Positions 7,983 through 17,665 of a stretch of 64,000 nucleotides of DNA are shown piece by piece. This DNA is from Planctomycetota bacterium (lineage in GTDB: Bacteria > Planctomycetota > Planctomycetia > Gemmatales > Gemmataceae), in the NCBI GenBank assembly GCA_021413735.1, contig JAIOPV010000188.1, forward strand, positions 97,378-161,377, read 5' to 3'. The translations under genes and the position numbers were made by a program. The notes under the pieces are model-generated. The model was not told the origin of the DNA and ran no database searches. It saw only the letters and a program-made list of their open reading frames with translations. Each line of letters opens with the position of its first letter. The stretch's first letter is position 1.

Positions 7983-10815
7983 ACGCGATCTCCCTCTCTG
8001 GTTGCCGTTCCGTGATAGCAGCCGCGGCGCGGTCGCGCAATCGTTCGTAAGTGTCCTTCACCCGCTTCACCAGCGAGTGCGTGCGCTCGCGGATCGTTCG
8101 CTTCCGTTTCGGCTTCGGCGTCATGAGTTCGGTCGCCGACTTCCGCGCGTCGTGACGCTGGATCGCGGCGCGGAGCTGCTCGGCGGCGAGGTCGCTGTAC
8201 ACCGTTGCCTTCTCCCGACCGCGGGACACTGACACGTAGAACTGCTCGGAGTTGATCGCCGGGACGGAGTTGCTCCCCATCGCGATGAGCACGCGGTCAA
8301 CCGTCTTTCCCTGCGAAGCGTGGGACGTGGCGACGTAGCCGTGAGTGAGATGGCCGAATGCCTTCGAGACGACCCAGCCGTTGTTCAGTGCAATGTCGCC
8401 TTCTTTCGTGAACCCCGCGACCGTGTACTGGCTGCCGTTGTCGAGGCGGTGGGTTCCGGTGATGTCCTTGCCGTTGGCGGTGATGCGGATGGCGTCGCCT
8501 TCCGCGAGCCGGACGGTTTGCTCAGAGAGGACAGAGAAATATTCAGGCTTGCCAAGCCGATCTTTAGGATTCCAACTTGCGATTCTAACGCGGTCACCCG
8601 CCTTAAAAGTTCCGCTGTTTCGGTGGTACTGCAACACCTCGGTGCCGTCGTACCGCGCGACATCGCCCTTCTCAGCATCCGTCCAACCCAGAGCCCGAAG
8701 CTGTACGAAATCCCTCTCCTCACCCTTCAGTCTCCCGTCTTCCTTTAACCGTTCGCGGATCTCTTCGGTGATGCGTTCACCCTCGACATGCGTGGGCGCC
8801 ACGACCAGCACTGACTTGCCGGAATGCACCGCAGCGAGGTAGTCGTCCACCAAGGGCTTGTCGCCATCGACCTCCTTCACCCAGCCGAGTCCGACGAGCT
8901 TATCATACCCGTCGAGAATGTCACCCTCGGCGAGCGCGGCCACGGCCTGCTTGTACTGGCCGTGCTGGCGGCGGATGTCCTTCAGGCGGCCCACGGGAAG
9001 CCCGGCGAACTCCTGCAGCACGTTGAGCATGTCACCGTCGCGAGCCACGGAGCGATGTTGCTTGGGGTCACCCTGAAGCACGAGGCGGGCGTTCTGGTCC
9101 TTGGCCACATCCACGAGCCGGGAAAGATCGCGGATCGGGAGTTGCCCAGCTTCATCGACCCAGATCACGCCATTCGCAACCCCAGCCTGCCGGTCCTCGC
9201 TCGCGAGGAACGAGGCCACCGTATCGGCGCGGCTGAAGCCCTCCCGGCGGAGGACACCGCGTGAGGCCTCGGCACCGGGAGCGAGGATTTCTACGGCGCG
9301 GTCGATGGACGCGAACGCCGACTTCACCGCGTGCGTTTTCCCCGTTCCAGCGTCACCGATGACCAGGACGACGCGGTCGGGGGAGCCGAGGACGTGATTG
9401 ACCATGGCGGATTGTTCGGCAGAGAGATTGTCTACTTTAAGGCGGGTGATTGGTGATGCTAACGAACCGGATTGTACAGGCTTAGCTTTCGCTTGCCGTT
9501 CGGGGGAGAGTGTGGCAGTATCAGGCCGCTGGAGATGCAGCGGACTTGCATCATGGGGAGCAATCCCCTGCCCGGCGGCAGGCCGCTTCGATTCGTCGGG
9601 GCGGCCTTTTTGTTGACCTAGTGCGGAGAGTGTGGCAACCTCGCTCCCGCGCCGCTCAATTTGCTTCCCGAGAGGCCGCATCGTCCCCCTGCCATCACGA
9701 GCAAAGGCGATGATGCGGCTCTCCTCTCCCAGCACGTCCTTCGTCGTGGCTTCGCCGTTCTTCAGCAGCACGCCCTGACGCTTCGCTTCCTCGATCACCC
9801 CTTCCGGCGTCACCGACCCGATCCCGTGGCGGATGGCCGTCTCGTAGAGCTTGCGGTCCTCGACCACGCTGCGCCGCTCGAACAGGTGACCCATTGCGAA
9901 CTGGACGGCATCCCGCTCGTTCGACGCGTAAGACGGCAAGCCCTCCAGCCCGGCAAGCTGCTGGCGTTCCGGCTGAGTCAGCCGGCTGACGTAGTACCCG
10001 TTCAGGTCGTCTGCGAGTTCCTTCGCCTTGCCGAGCCGCGTCGTCGCGCCGAGCTTCGCCATCGCACCCGGTGAGGTGATGCCGAGCTTCTCGGCCACCA
10101 TCTTGATGTAGTTCCGGCGGCGGGAGAACTTGTCGATCATCTCGCGAGAGATGCCTGCAACCTCGAACGCCTTCCCCTCACGCCGGATGCCGTAGCCCAG
10201 GTCGCGGAGGTTCGCTGCCAAGCGGTTGTGGTAAATTGCCTCGAACCACGGCGAGTCGTGCTTGATCTCGCCGATCTCCGCTGCCTTCCACTTGTCTTCA
10301 ACAGGGTCAAAAGTTGCATTAAAAACAAAGACATGATCGTGCAACGACATGTCCGGGCGCTGGTCTTCGGCGCTGATGCGGGTGTCGCGGTGGGTGACTC
10401 GGTACGCAACCATGTTCCCCGTCGTGCGATTGCCGTTGGCACCGCCAACTCGGACGCGGGCCTGCATGTCCTTCTCGACGTAGCCCATCGTGTACGCGAC
10501 GGCTTCGCGGTGAGCTGCTTCGATGCGAGGGTCACCTGCGTTGCCCGCGCCCGCGAGTTCGCGCGCGATGCCGACCGACTTCGTGGAGTTGAACGTCATG
10601 TCGAGACCGACGCGACGGTTCTCGCGTGAGCCGCCGACGGTCAGGTCTTTCCCGGTGCGGGGATCGAGATTGTCGGCGAGGGAATCGAACTGCTCTGGGG
10701 ACGTTGCTCCGGTCAGGCCAAGGAGTTCAGCACCTTTGCCGAGCCACTGGCCCGGAGACGTCGAGTAGTAATCGGTGCTGCGATAGTAGCTCTTCGCGGC
10801 GGCGGCGCTGGTCAT
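7969..10815 (-). CDS. MobF-family conjugative relaxase/helicase (TrwC/TraI-like)
   Basis: N-term 'KSYYRSTDYYST..GQWLGKGAELLGLTG' tyrosines, 'HDHVFVFNATFD' His motif, 'GDAGTGKTHAV' Walker A, C-term RecD-like 'GYVATSHASQGKTVDRV'. Confidence 0.92.
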   Translation of the reverse strand: MTSAAAAKSYYRSTDYYSTSPGQWLGKGAELLGLTGATSPEQFDSLADNLDPRTGKDLTVGGSRENRRVGLDMTFNSTKSVGIARELAGAGNAGDPRIEAAHREAVAYTMGYVEKDMQARVRVGGANGNRTTGNMVAYRVTHRDTRISAEDQRPDMSLHDHVFVFNATFDPVEDKWKAAEIGEIKHDSPWFEAIYHNRLAANLRDLGYGIRREGKAFEVAGISREMIDKFSRRRNYIKMVAEKLGITSPGAMAKLGATTRLGKAKELADDLNGYYVSRLTQPERQQLAGLEGLPSYASNERDAVQFAMGHLFERRSVVEDRKLYETAIRHGIGSVTPEGVIEEAKRQGVLLKNGEATTKDVLGEESRIIAFARDGRGTMRPLGKQIERRGSEVATLSALGQQKGRPDESKRPAAGQGIAPHDASPLHLQRPDTATLSPERQAKAKPVQSGSLASPITRLKVDNLSAEQSAMVNHVLGSPDRVVLVIGDAGTGKTHAVKSAFASIDRAVEILAPGAEASRGVLRREGFSRADTVASFLASEDRQAGVANGVIWVDEAGQLPIRDLSRLVDVAKDQNARLVLQGDPKQHRSVARDGDMLNVLQEFAGLPVGRLKDIRRQHGQYKQAVAALAEGDILDGYDKLVGLGWVKEVDGDKPLVDDYLAAVHSGKSVLVVAPTHVEGERITEEIRERLKEDGRLKGEERDFVQLRALGWTDAEKGDVARYDGTEVLQYHRNSGTFKAGDRVRIASWNPKDRLGKPEYFSVLSEQTVRLAEGDAIRITANGKDITGTHRLDNGSQYTVAGFTKEGDIALNNGWVVSKAFGHLTHGYVATSHASQGKTVDRVLIAMGSNSVPAINSEQFYVSVSRGREKATVYSDLAAEQLRAAIQRHDARKSATELMTPKPKRKRTIRERTHSLVKRVKDTYERLRDRAAAAITERQPEREIAYVGR

Positions 10816-10984
10816 CCAGTTTGTGCGTATCAACGGCAACCCCGAGTTGGTTGCGGAATCCTATACGCGTCTGCCAAACCGCGCAACTGTCCAGTGCAGT
10901 GCAAGTCGTGAAATCGATGTGCTGGAACGGCTGTAGTGTTCTTCGCTTCATCCGATCACGTCCAAGTCCTTGTCATGGGAAGCT

Positions 10985-11090
10985 GCACCGGCAGCCGTGC
11001 CGGGCAAGCAGAGAATCGGTTCCCCCTGAAGGTTGCCCCCAATTCTCTGCTTGCCCGTCGCAAGAGCTCACGGCGCCGGCCGGTGCGGGC
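10985..11090. other. candidate oriT (16-bp perfect inverted repeat plus imperfect outer arms)
   Basis: cgggcaagcagagaat (11001-11016) / attctctgcttgcccg (11042-11057) directly upstream of the relaxase. Confidence 0.4.
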
Positions 11091-11142
11091 GCTGACCCAC
11101 AAGGACACGATGGTCGTGTCCCGAAATAAAAGGAGAAAGAAC

Positions 11143-11409
11143 ATGTCTTCACCAGCAATTAAATTCCGCGACGGATGCCTGCAAGTGGTCGTTTGGCGCA
11201 ACACCAGTACCAGCGGTCAGACCTACTACACCGCGACGCCCCAGCGATCCTACAAGCAGGGTGACGACACCTGGAAGGAAACCGACTCGCTCAACACCGA
11301 CGATCTATTGGCCATGGCGGAACTACTCCGCGAGGCTTACGACTGGATCAGGATGCAGAAGCGAGCCGACGCGAAGGGCCGCAAGGAGTCCGAGCAGAAG
11401 GTGAGTTGA
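11143..11409 (+). CDS. hypothetical protein
   Basis: 88 aa, strong AAAAGGAGAAAGAAC-ATG. Confidence 0.65.
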   Translation: MSSPAIKFRDGCLQVVVWRNTSTSGQTYYTATPQRSYKQGDDTWKETDSLNTDDLLAMAELLREAYDWIRMQKRADAKGRKESEQKVS

Positions 11410-11502
11410 AACCGTTTGCGGGACCACCCGCAGCGTGATACGAAAATGGGTGACAGCGGAGACTGTCACCCACCTCTTTAACCTCAAGGATGAGTTGAGA
11501 TT

Positions 11503-11820
11503 ATGACCGATATAAAACACGGAACGAAACAGAAAGCAAGCCACACGCCCGGTACTTGGGAAGCCAACGGCAGCACGGTTATCGCGAGCAAGGAAAGCTT
11601 TCGCGCCCTGTTTGACTGCAAACCTTTAAGGATGACGTTAAGTGCTGATGAATGCGCAGCCAACGCCCGCCTGATCGCCGCCGCTCCGGATCTGCTGGGG
11701 GCGTTGCAAGCCATATTGCAAGACGCTGACGCAATCTCTTATGCCACACCACATTTGAGCGGTGACTATTGGGAAGAGGCCCGTGCCGCCATCGCCAAAG
11801 CCATAGGACTCGCCGCATGA
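11503..11820 (+). CDS. hypothetical phage/plasmid protein ('ANARLIAAAPDLL' family)
   Basis: C-terminal 'CAANARLIAAAPDLLGALQAIL' common in phage proteins; ATGA overlap with next gene. Confidence 0.7.
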   Translation: MTDIKHGTKQKASHTPGTWEANGSTVIASKESFRALFDCKPLRMTLSADECAANARLIAAAPDLLGALQAILQDADAISYATPHLSGDYWEEARAAIAKAIGLAA

Positions 11821-14800
11821 CCCGCCGCCCCGCCAAGCGGCCCGCAGGGCGTTCCCTTTTCGACGACGAACCAGACGAGCAACCCACCTTCGCCGAACGT
11901 GTCGGCGGTTCTAATCCTCCAGCCACGTCATTCGTCGAGCGTGTGAAGTCCAGCCCCGAACCCGTCCCGGAAGTCGTCCGCGGTCCCCCGATCTCCAGCG
12001 GCGAGAAGGGCAAGGCCCGCGACATCATCGCCGCGATCCGCACGCTTCACCAGGTCGAGCAGCGCGGCACACCCGCGACCCCGACGGAGCGGGAAGCTCT
12101 CGGCAAGTTCTGCGGATTCGGCCCTGTCGCCCTCTCGATCTTTCCGAACCCCGTCTCGGGCGTCTACAAGGACGAGTCGTGGCGGCCGATCGGCGAAGCG
12201 CTCAAGGATCTACTCCCCCCGGACGAGTACGACAGCGCGAAGCGGACCACGTTCAACGCGTTCTACACCTCCCCAACCGTCATCACGGCGATGCACTCCG
12301 CCCTCGACCGTCTCGGCGTGCCCGAGAACGCGGTCGTTCTGGAGCCGGGCGCCGGGATCGGGAATTTCATCCGGCCCGGCAAGCGGTTCATCGGCGTCGA
12401 GCAGGACAGCATCTCGGGACGAATCGCAAAGGCATTGCACCCGGATCAGGACATCCGCATCGAGGACTTCCAGCGGACCAAGCTGCCCCAACTGGACGCG
12501 GTGATCGGAAACGTCCCATTCGCGAACCTGAACCTCGACCACCACGGCCAGAAGTTCGCGCTGCACGACTACTTCATCGCCAAGTCAGTTGACTCACTGA
12601 AGCCCGGCGGCGTGCTGGCACTGGTCACGTCTCATTACACACTCGACAAGCAGAACGCCGCGAGCCGGGAGTATCTCGGCGACCGGGCCGACTTCCTCGG
12701 CGCCATTCGGTTGCCGTCGGATGCGTTCAAACGCGAGGGGACGGCGGTTGTCACGGACATCGTCTTCCTGCGGAAGCGCGGCCCCGGTGAGCCAGCCCGT
12801 CATGCCGATCCCGAATGGCTGAAGGCCGAGCTGACCGAGGTCGACGGCCGATCGCTGCCGATCAACCACTACTTCAAGGCGCACCCCGAGATGGTGCTGG
12901 GGACGTACAGCGGGAAGGATTCCCTTTACGGCGAGGGGTACTCGGTCCTGTCGAACGGCGATCTTGCCGAGCAGTTGAAGCAGGCGGTGGAGCGATTTCA
13001 GCGCGCGCCACAAACGCCAGCGTTTCCAGACGCTTCGGACGACGAAAAGCCCAAAACCGGCGATTCCGCGCGCACGGCCTTCGTTCCCCCTCCCCCCGAT
13101 CCCCACGTCACCGAGGGCAGCTTCTTCGTCCACGAGCGCCGCATCCACCAACTCATGGACGGGCAATCCTCGCCCGTCGTCTACGGTGGCGGTGAACTCT
13201 GGGCCAATGGCGGGCTGGTCGGCCGACGGCTTGGCCATCTGATCGAGCTGCGGGATAAGGCCCGGTATGTCCTGCGTTCCCAAAACGAGGGTTGGCCTGA
13301 ATCCGCACGCAACGAAGCCCGCCGGAAGCTGAACCTGGCCTACGACACTTTCAAATCCGCCTACGGGCCGATCAACAAGACGACGTTCTCCGAGACGAGC
13401 GACGGCACGACGATCCGCCGGATGCCCAACCTTGTGAAGTTCCGGGAAGACCCGGACGCGATGCTGGTCATGGCGCTGGAGGAGTACGACGAGGAGACCG
13501 GCGAGGCGAAGAAGGCCCCGATCATGCTCAAGGACGTGGTCGGGAAAACGCCGCCGATCACGACCGTCACCAGCGCCGAGGAGGGGTTGCTCGTCTCCCT
13601 CGACCACCGCGGCACGGTGGACCTGCCGTACATCGCGAAGCTCTACGGCAAGCCGGAGGAGAAGGTCATCGCCGAGCTGGGCGACCTGATCTACCGCGAC
13701 CCCGAATCGAATCACTGGGAGACCGCCGACGCGTACCTGTCGGGTAACGTCCGGGCGAAGCTCATTGCTGCCGAGAAAGGCGGGATCACCCGCAACATCG
13801 ACGCCCTCCGTGCCGTGCAACCCGAGGACGTGCTGCCGGGCGACATTGACGCCAACCTCGGCGCCCCGTGGATTCCCGCTTCCGACATTCAGGCCTTCGC
13901 GGCTCATCTGTTCCAGGTTCCCGCGTCGTCAATGACCGTCGGCCATCTGGCGAAAGACGCGGTGTGGTCCGTGCAGGGTGACTACTCGGCCGAGCGGTCC
14001 GTCGCGGTCACCACCGACTACGGCACCCAGCGGGCCAGCGGCATCTGGCTGCTCGACCTCGCTCTCAACATGAAGTCCCCCGTCATCTACGATCCGGACC
14101 CCGACGACTCCGACAAGCGGGTCGTGAACCAGGAGGCCACGCTAGCCGCGAAGGAAAAGCAGAAGCAGATCAAGGAGCAGTTCCGCGGCTGGATCTTCGC
14201 CGACCCGGACCGCACCGAGCGGTTGGTGCGGACGTACAACGACACCTACAACAACCTGCGCCCGCGCCAGTTCGACGGCTCGCATCTCGATTTCCCGGGG
14301 ATGTCGCAGGCGTATACGCTACGCCAGCACCAAAAGGACGCTGTGTGGCGAATCATGTCGGGCGGGAATACCCTGCTTGCTCATACGGTTGGCGCTGGAA
14401 AAACGGGCGCTATGGCAACCGGAGCAATGAAGCTGAAGCAGGCGGGGCTAGCGAAGAAGAGCCTGATCGCGGTCCCCAACCATCTCCTCGAACAGTTCGC
14501 CCGAGAGTTCCAGCAGTTCTACCCCAACGCGAAGTTGCTCGTGGCCGGGAAGGACGACTTCACGAAGGATCGCCGGAAATACCTAACCGCGAAGATCGCC
14601 AGTGGGGATTGGGACGCGATCATCGTCACCCATTCGAGCTTCGAGCGCATAGGGATGTCACGCGACTATCAGGAGAAATTCCTCCGCGAGCAGATCGCTG
14701 AATACGACCAGTTGCTCATCGACCGCGCCGCCGAGAAGGGGAATAACCGGAACATCATCAAGACGATCGAGAAGCAGAAGGCCGCGCGCGAGGGGAAGCT

Positions 14801-17021
14801 GAAAGACCTGCTCGCCAGCGACAAGAAGGATGACGGGTTGGTGTTCGATGAGCTGGGCGTGGATCACATTTTCATCGACGAAGCACACTATTTCAAAAAC
14901 CTAGAGACGCCTACGAAGATGGACCGCGTCGCGGGGATTCAGTCCGGCGGTTCCGAACGAGCGTTCGATCTGTTCATGAAGGCCCGCTACCTCCACGAGC
15001 AGCATCCCGGCCACGGCCTGACCTTCGCCACCGGCACGCCAATCAGCAACACGCTGGTCGAACTCTACACGATGCAACGCTTCCTCGACCCCGACGGGTT
15101 GCGGTCCCGCGGGATCGAGCACTTCGACGCATGGGCGGCGACATTCGGCGAAGTCGTCGAGACTATGGAGATCAGCCCCGATGGGAAGTCTCTGAAGCCG
15201 CGCAGCCGGTTCGCCAAGTTCGTGAACCTGCCAGAACTCCAGCAGATGTTCCGCCAGCCAGCCGATGTCCAGACCGCGGAAATGCTGAACCTGCCCACAC
15301 CCAAGCTGGAAGGTGGTAAGCCCCACATCGTTGCCTGCCCGATGTCGGACGAGCAGCAGCGGTTGCAGGACGAGCTGGTCGCGCGGTACGAGCGCATCCG
15401 CACCCAGAAGGTCGATCCGCGAGAGGACAACGCACTGGCGATCACGACCGATGGCCGGAAGCTCGCCCTCGATGCCCGCATGCTCTCGGCGTCGGCTCCC
15501 GATTTCCCCGACTCGAAGATCAACGCCCTCGTGGAGAACGTTTTCGCCATCTGGGAGCGAACGGCACCGGCCCGCAGCACGCAGATGATCTTCTCCGACA
15601 TGGGCGTCAATCCCACGTCGTGGGGCTTCTCGGCTTACGAAGAGGTGACGCGCAAGCTCGTCGCCCGTGGTATCCCACGCGAGCAGATAGCAGTAATGGG
15701 CGATGCCGACTCCGACGCCAAGAAGCAGGCGCTGTTCGAGAAGGTCCGCAATGGCGTGGTCCGGGTGCTGATCGGTTCCACGTCGAAGATGGGGACCGGG
15801 ACCAATGTGCAGAAGCGGCTGATCGCGATGCACCACCTCGACGCACCGTGGAAGCCGGCCGAGGTCGAGCAACGGGACGGCCGCATCCTCCGGCAGGGCA
15901 ACACGAACGCAGAGGTTTCGATCTATCGCTACGTCACGGAAGGGAGCTTCGACGCCTACATGTGGCAGGCGCTGGAGACGAAAGCGAGGTTCATCTCGCA
16001 GATCATGACCGGCGAATCCGGCGTCCGGCGCGCGGAAGACGTTGGCGGCCAGGAGCTGAGCTATGCCGAGGTGAAGGCCATCGCGTCAGGGAATCCCGCG
16101 GTGCTCACGCTCGCAGAAGCCGACGCCGAGCTGCAGCGGCTCGGGGTGCTCCGAAGGAACCACGCCGACGAGCAGTACCTCGCCCGGAAGAACCTGCGCG
16201 AGTTGCCACAGAACATCGACCGGATGGAGAAGCGGCTCGCGGCACTCGAAGCAGACTGGAAGACCGTATCCGGCGGAGATGCCGGGATCGTTACCGTCGG
16301 CGGCCGAAATCTTGCACCCAACGAGCCCGCATTTGGAGCGGCGCTGACACGTATCCCGGATTTCGTGGACCATCGCCGCCAGTTCCCGGTCGGGAAGTAT
16401 CGCGGCCTGACGTTCGGGATCGAGCGCCACCCCGGCAGCGCGGCGGACGTGTACCTTGAGGGTGAGTCTTACCGCACGACCATGCTCTCGAAGGAATCGC
16501 AAGGCCCGCGGGCGGTGATGAACGCGCTGGGGCGGCTCGCCACGTCCTACGAGGAGCGGATCGATGTGACCCGGCAGGATCTTACGCTGGCCCGTAACCA
16601 GCTCGCCGACTACGAGGCCCGGCTGGGGCGCCCGTTCAAGCACACGGCGTATACCGACGAGCTGACCGCACTGCGCGACCGGCTGAAGACGGCGCTGTCC
16701 GGCACCCCCGCCGAGGGCGAACCGACATCCGGGGAACTGGCCGAGCAGATCAAGGCGTTGAAAGCTGCACACGCAATCGAGGCGGCACCGGCACGGGTCA
16801 GGGCCGTGAAGAAGGCCGAACCGATTCGCCGGAAACCGGTCGAGGAGCCGAAGGTTGAGGAACCCCCGGCGCCAGCGGAAGAACCGAAGCCCGAGGAGAA
16901 ACCACCCGAAGAGGCGAAGCCTGAAGAGAAGCCGGATGACACACCGTCGGATGATGATGGCAAGCCGCCCGTTCGGTTCACACACCGGGTCAGGAAGGGC
17001 ATTCAATTGCGGCTGTTCTGA
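11817..17021 (+). CDS. DarB-like N6-adenine DNA methylase / SNF2-type helicase
   Basis: methylase 'VLEPGAGIGNFI'/'GNVPFANL'; helicase 'LAHTVGAGKTGAM', 'DHIFIDEAHYFKNL', 'GTNVQKRLIAMHHLDAPWKPAEVEQRDGRILRQGN'; Pro/Glu-rich C-term. Confidence 0.9.
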   Translation: MTRRPAKRPAGRSLFDDEPDEQPTFAERVGGSNPPATSFVERVKSSPEPVPEVVRGPPISSGEKGKARDIIAAIRTLHQVEQRGTPATPTEREALGKFCGFGPVALSIFPNPVSGVYKDESWRPIGEALKDLLPPDEYDSAKRTTFNAFYTSPTVITAMHSALDRLGVPENAVVLEPGAGIGNFIRPGKRFIGVEQDSISGRIAKALHPDQDIRIEDFQRTKLPQLDAVIGNVPFANLNLDHHGQKFALHDYFIAKSVDSLKPGGVLALVTSHYTLDKQNAASREYLGDRADFLGAIRLPSDAFKREGTAVVTDIVFLRKRGPGEPARHADPEWLKAELTEVDGRSLPINHYFKAHPEMVLGTYSGKDSLYGEGYSVLSNGDLAEQLKQAVERFQRAPQTPAFPDASDDEKPKTGDSARTAFVPPPPDPHVTEGSFFVHERRIHQLMDGQSSPVVYGGGELWANGGLVGRRLGHLIELRDKARYVLRSQNEGWPESARNEARRKLNLAYDTFKSAYGPINKTTFSETSDGTTIRRMPNLVKFREDPDAMLVMALEEYDEETGEAKKAPIMLKDVVGKTPPITTVTSAEEGLLVSLDHRGTVDLPYIAKLYGKPEEKVIAELGDLIYRDPESNHWETADAYLSGNVRAKLIAAEKGGITRNIDALRAVQPEDVLPGDIDANLGAPWIPASDIQAFAAHLFQVPASSMTVGHLAKDAVWSVQGDYSAERSVAVTTDYGTQRASGIWLLDLALNMKSPVIYDPDPDDSDKRVVNQEATLAAKEKQKQIKEQFRGWIFADPDRTERLVRTYNDTYNNLRPRQFDGSHLDFPGMSQAYTLRQHQKDAVWRIMSGGNTLLAHTVGAGKTGAMATGAMKLKQAGLAKKSLIAVPNHLLEQFAREFQQFYPNAKLLVAGKDDFTKDRRKYLTAKIASGDWDAIIVTHSSFERIGMSRDYQEKFLREQIAEYDQLLIDRAAEKGNNRNIIKTIEKQKAAREGKLKDLLASDKKDDGLVFDELGVDHIFIDEAHYFKNLETPTKMDRVAGIQSGGSERAFDLFMKARYLHEQHPGHGLTFATGTPISNTLVELYTMQRFLDPDGLRSRGIEHFDAWAATFGEVVETMEISPDGKSLKPRSRFAKFVNLPELQQMFRQPADVQTAEMLNLPTPKLEGGKPHIVACPMSDEQQRLQDELVARYERIRTQKVDPREDNALAITTDGRKLALDARMLSASAPDFPDSKINALVENVFAIWERTAPARSTQMIFSDMGVNPTSWGFSAYEEVTRKLVARGIPREQIAVMGDADSDAKKQALFEKVRNGVVRVLIGSTSKMGTGTNVQKRLIAMHHLDAPWKPAEVEQRDGRILRQGNTNAEVSIYRYVTEGSFDAYMWQALETKARFISQIMTGESGVRRAEDVGGQELSYAEVKAIASGNPAVLTLAEADAELQRLGVLRRNHADEQYLARKNLRELPQNIDRMEKRLAALEADWKTVSGGDAGIVTVGGRNLAPNEPAFGAALTRIPDFVDHRRQFPVGKYRGLTFGIERHPGSAADVYLEGESYRTTMLSKESQGPRAVMNALGRLATSYEERIDVTRQDLTLARNQLADYEARLGRPFKHTAYTDELTALRDRLKTALSGTPAEGEPTSGELAEQIKALKAAHAIEAAPARVRAVKKAEPIRRKPVEEPKVEEPPAPAEEPKPEEKPPEEAKPEEKPDDTPSDDDGKPPVRFTHRVRKGIQLRLF

Positions 17022-17073
17022 TGTGTCTCTCCCTCATCCCCCTCACCCCTGCCGAGGCCACCCCACTGACTTG

Positions 17074-17652
17074 TCACGGCAACACGTGTCCCAACTTCGC
17101 CTGAAGGTACAACTCGGCCGAGAAGAGCAGTTTTTCCGGCGCGTTGGTCATCCGGAAGGTGCAGAGCGTGACTTGGTCATCGAACAAGTGATCAGGCCAT
17201 GTGCCCTCCCGACGGCTGTAGTATTCACGGATCGTAGCGGCTGAGAGTGTGTTGCGGTCGCGAAGATGCTCGACTCCGACTCGCTGCCGGAGGTTTACAG
17301 CCTTCCCCACTTTCAGCACCAGTTTCTCGGTCAGGCTGGTGAACACGTAAACGCCCGCCGCTTCGTCCATCTCTTCCTCGTGCTTCGGGCGCTTGCCCCG
17401 AATGATCTTCTCCCCGGCGATGGTCCGCAAATCGTCGCAGGTGAAAAAACGGTACTGGTCCACGTCGAACAAAGACCGGAAGCAGTTCCCACGCAGGTCA
17501 ACCCCCGAGCTGAAGACCTCGAATGTGTGACGCTCCTCTTCGTCCCGATTTTGCTTCTCCATAGCCAACAGATCCACGGTGCGCTCCGGTAGTCTTAAAA
17601 GCACCATTCTCCTCCACCGGGCGGAACATGACCAGCGGTAACTCGAAGGCAA
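17074..17652 (-). CDS. GIY-YIG-like nuclease domain protein
   Basis: 'GVYVFTSLTEKLVLKVGKAVNLRQRVGVEHL...AELYLQAKLGHVLP'; true start uncertain. Confidence 0.5.
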   Translation of the reverse strand: MPSSYRWSCSARWRRMVLLRLPERTVDLLAMEKQNRDEEERHTFEVFSSGVDLRGNCFRSLFDVDQYRFFTCDDLRTIAGEKIIRGKRPKHEEEMDEAAGVYVFTSLTEKLVLKVGKAVNLRQRVGVEHLRDRNTLSAATIREYYSRREGTWPDHLFDDQVTLCTFRMTNAPEKLLFSAELYLQAKLGHVLP

Positions 17653-17665
17653 ATCGCCCTACTAG

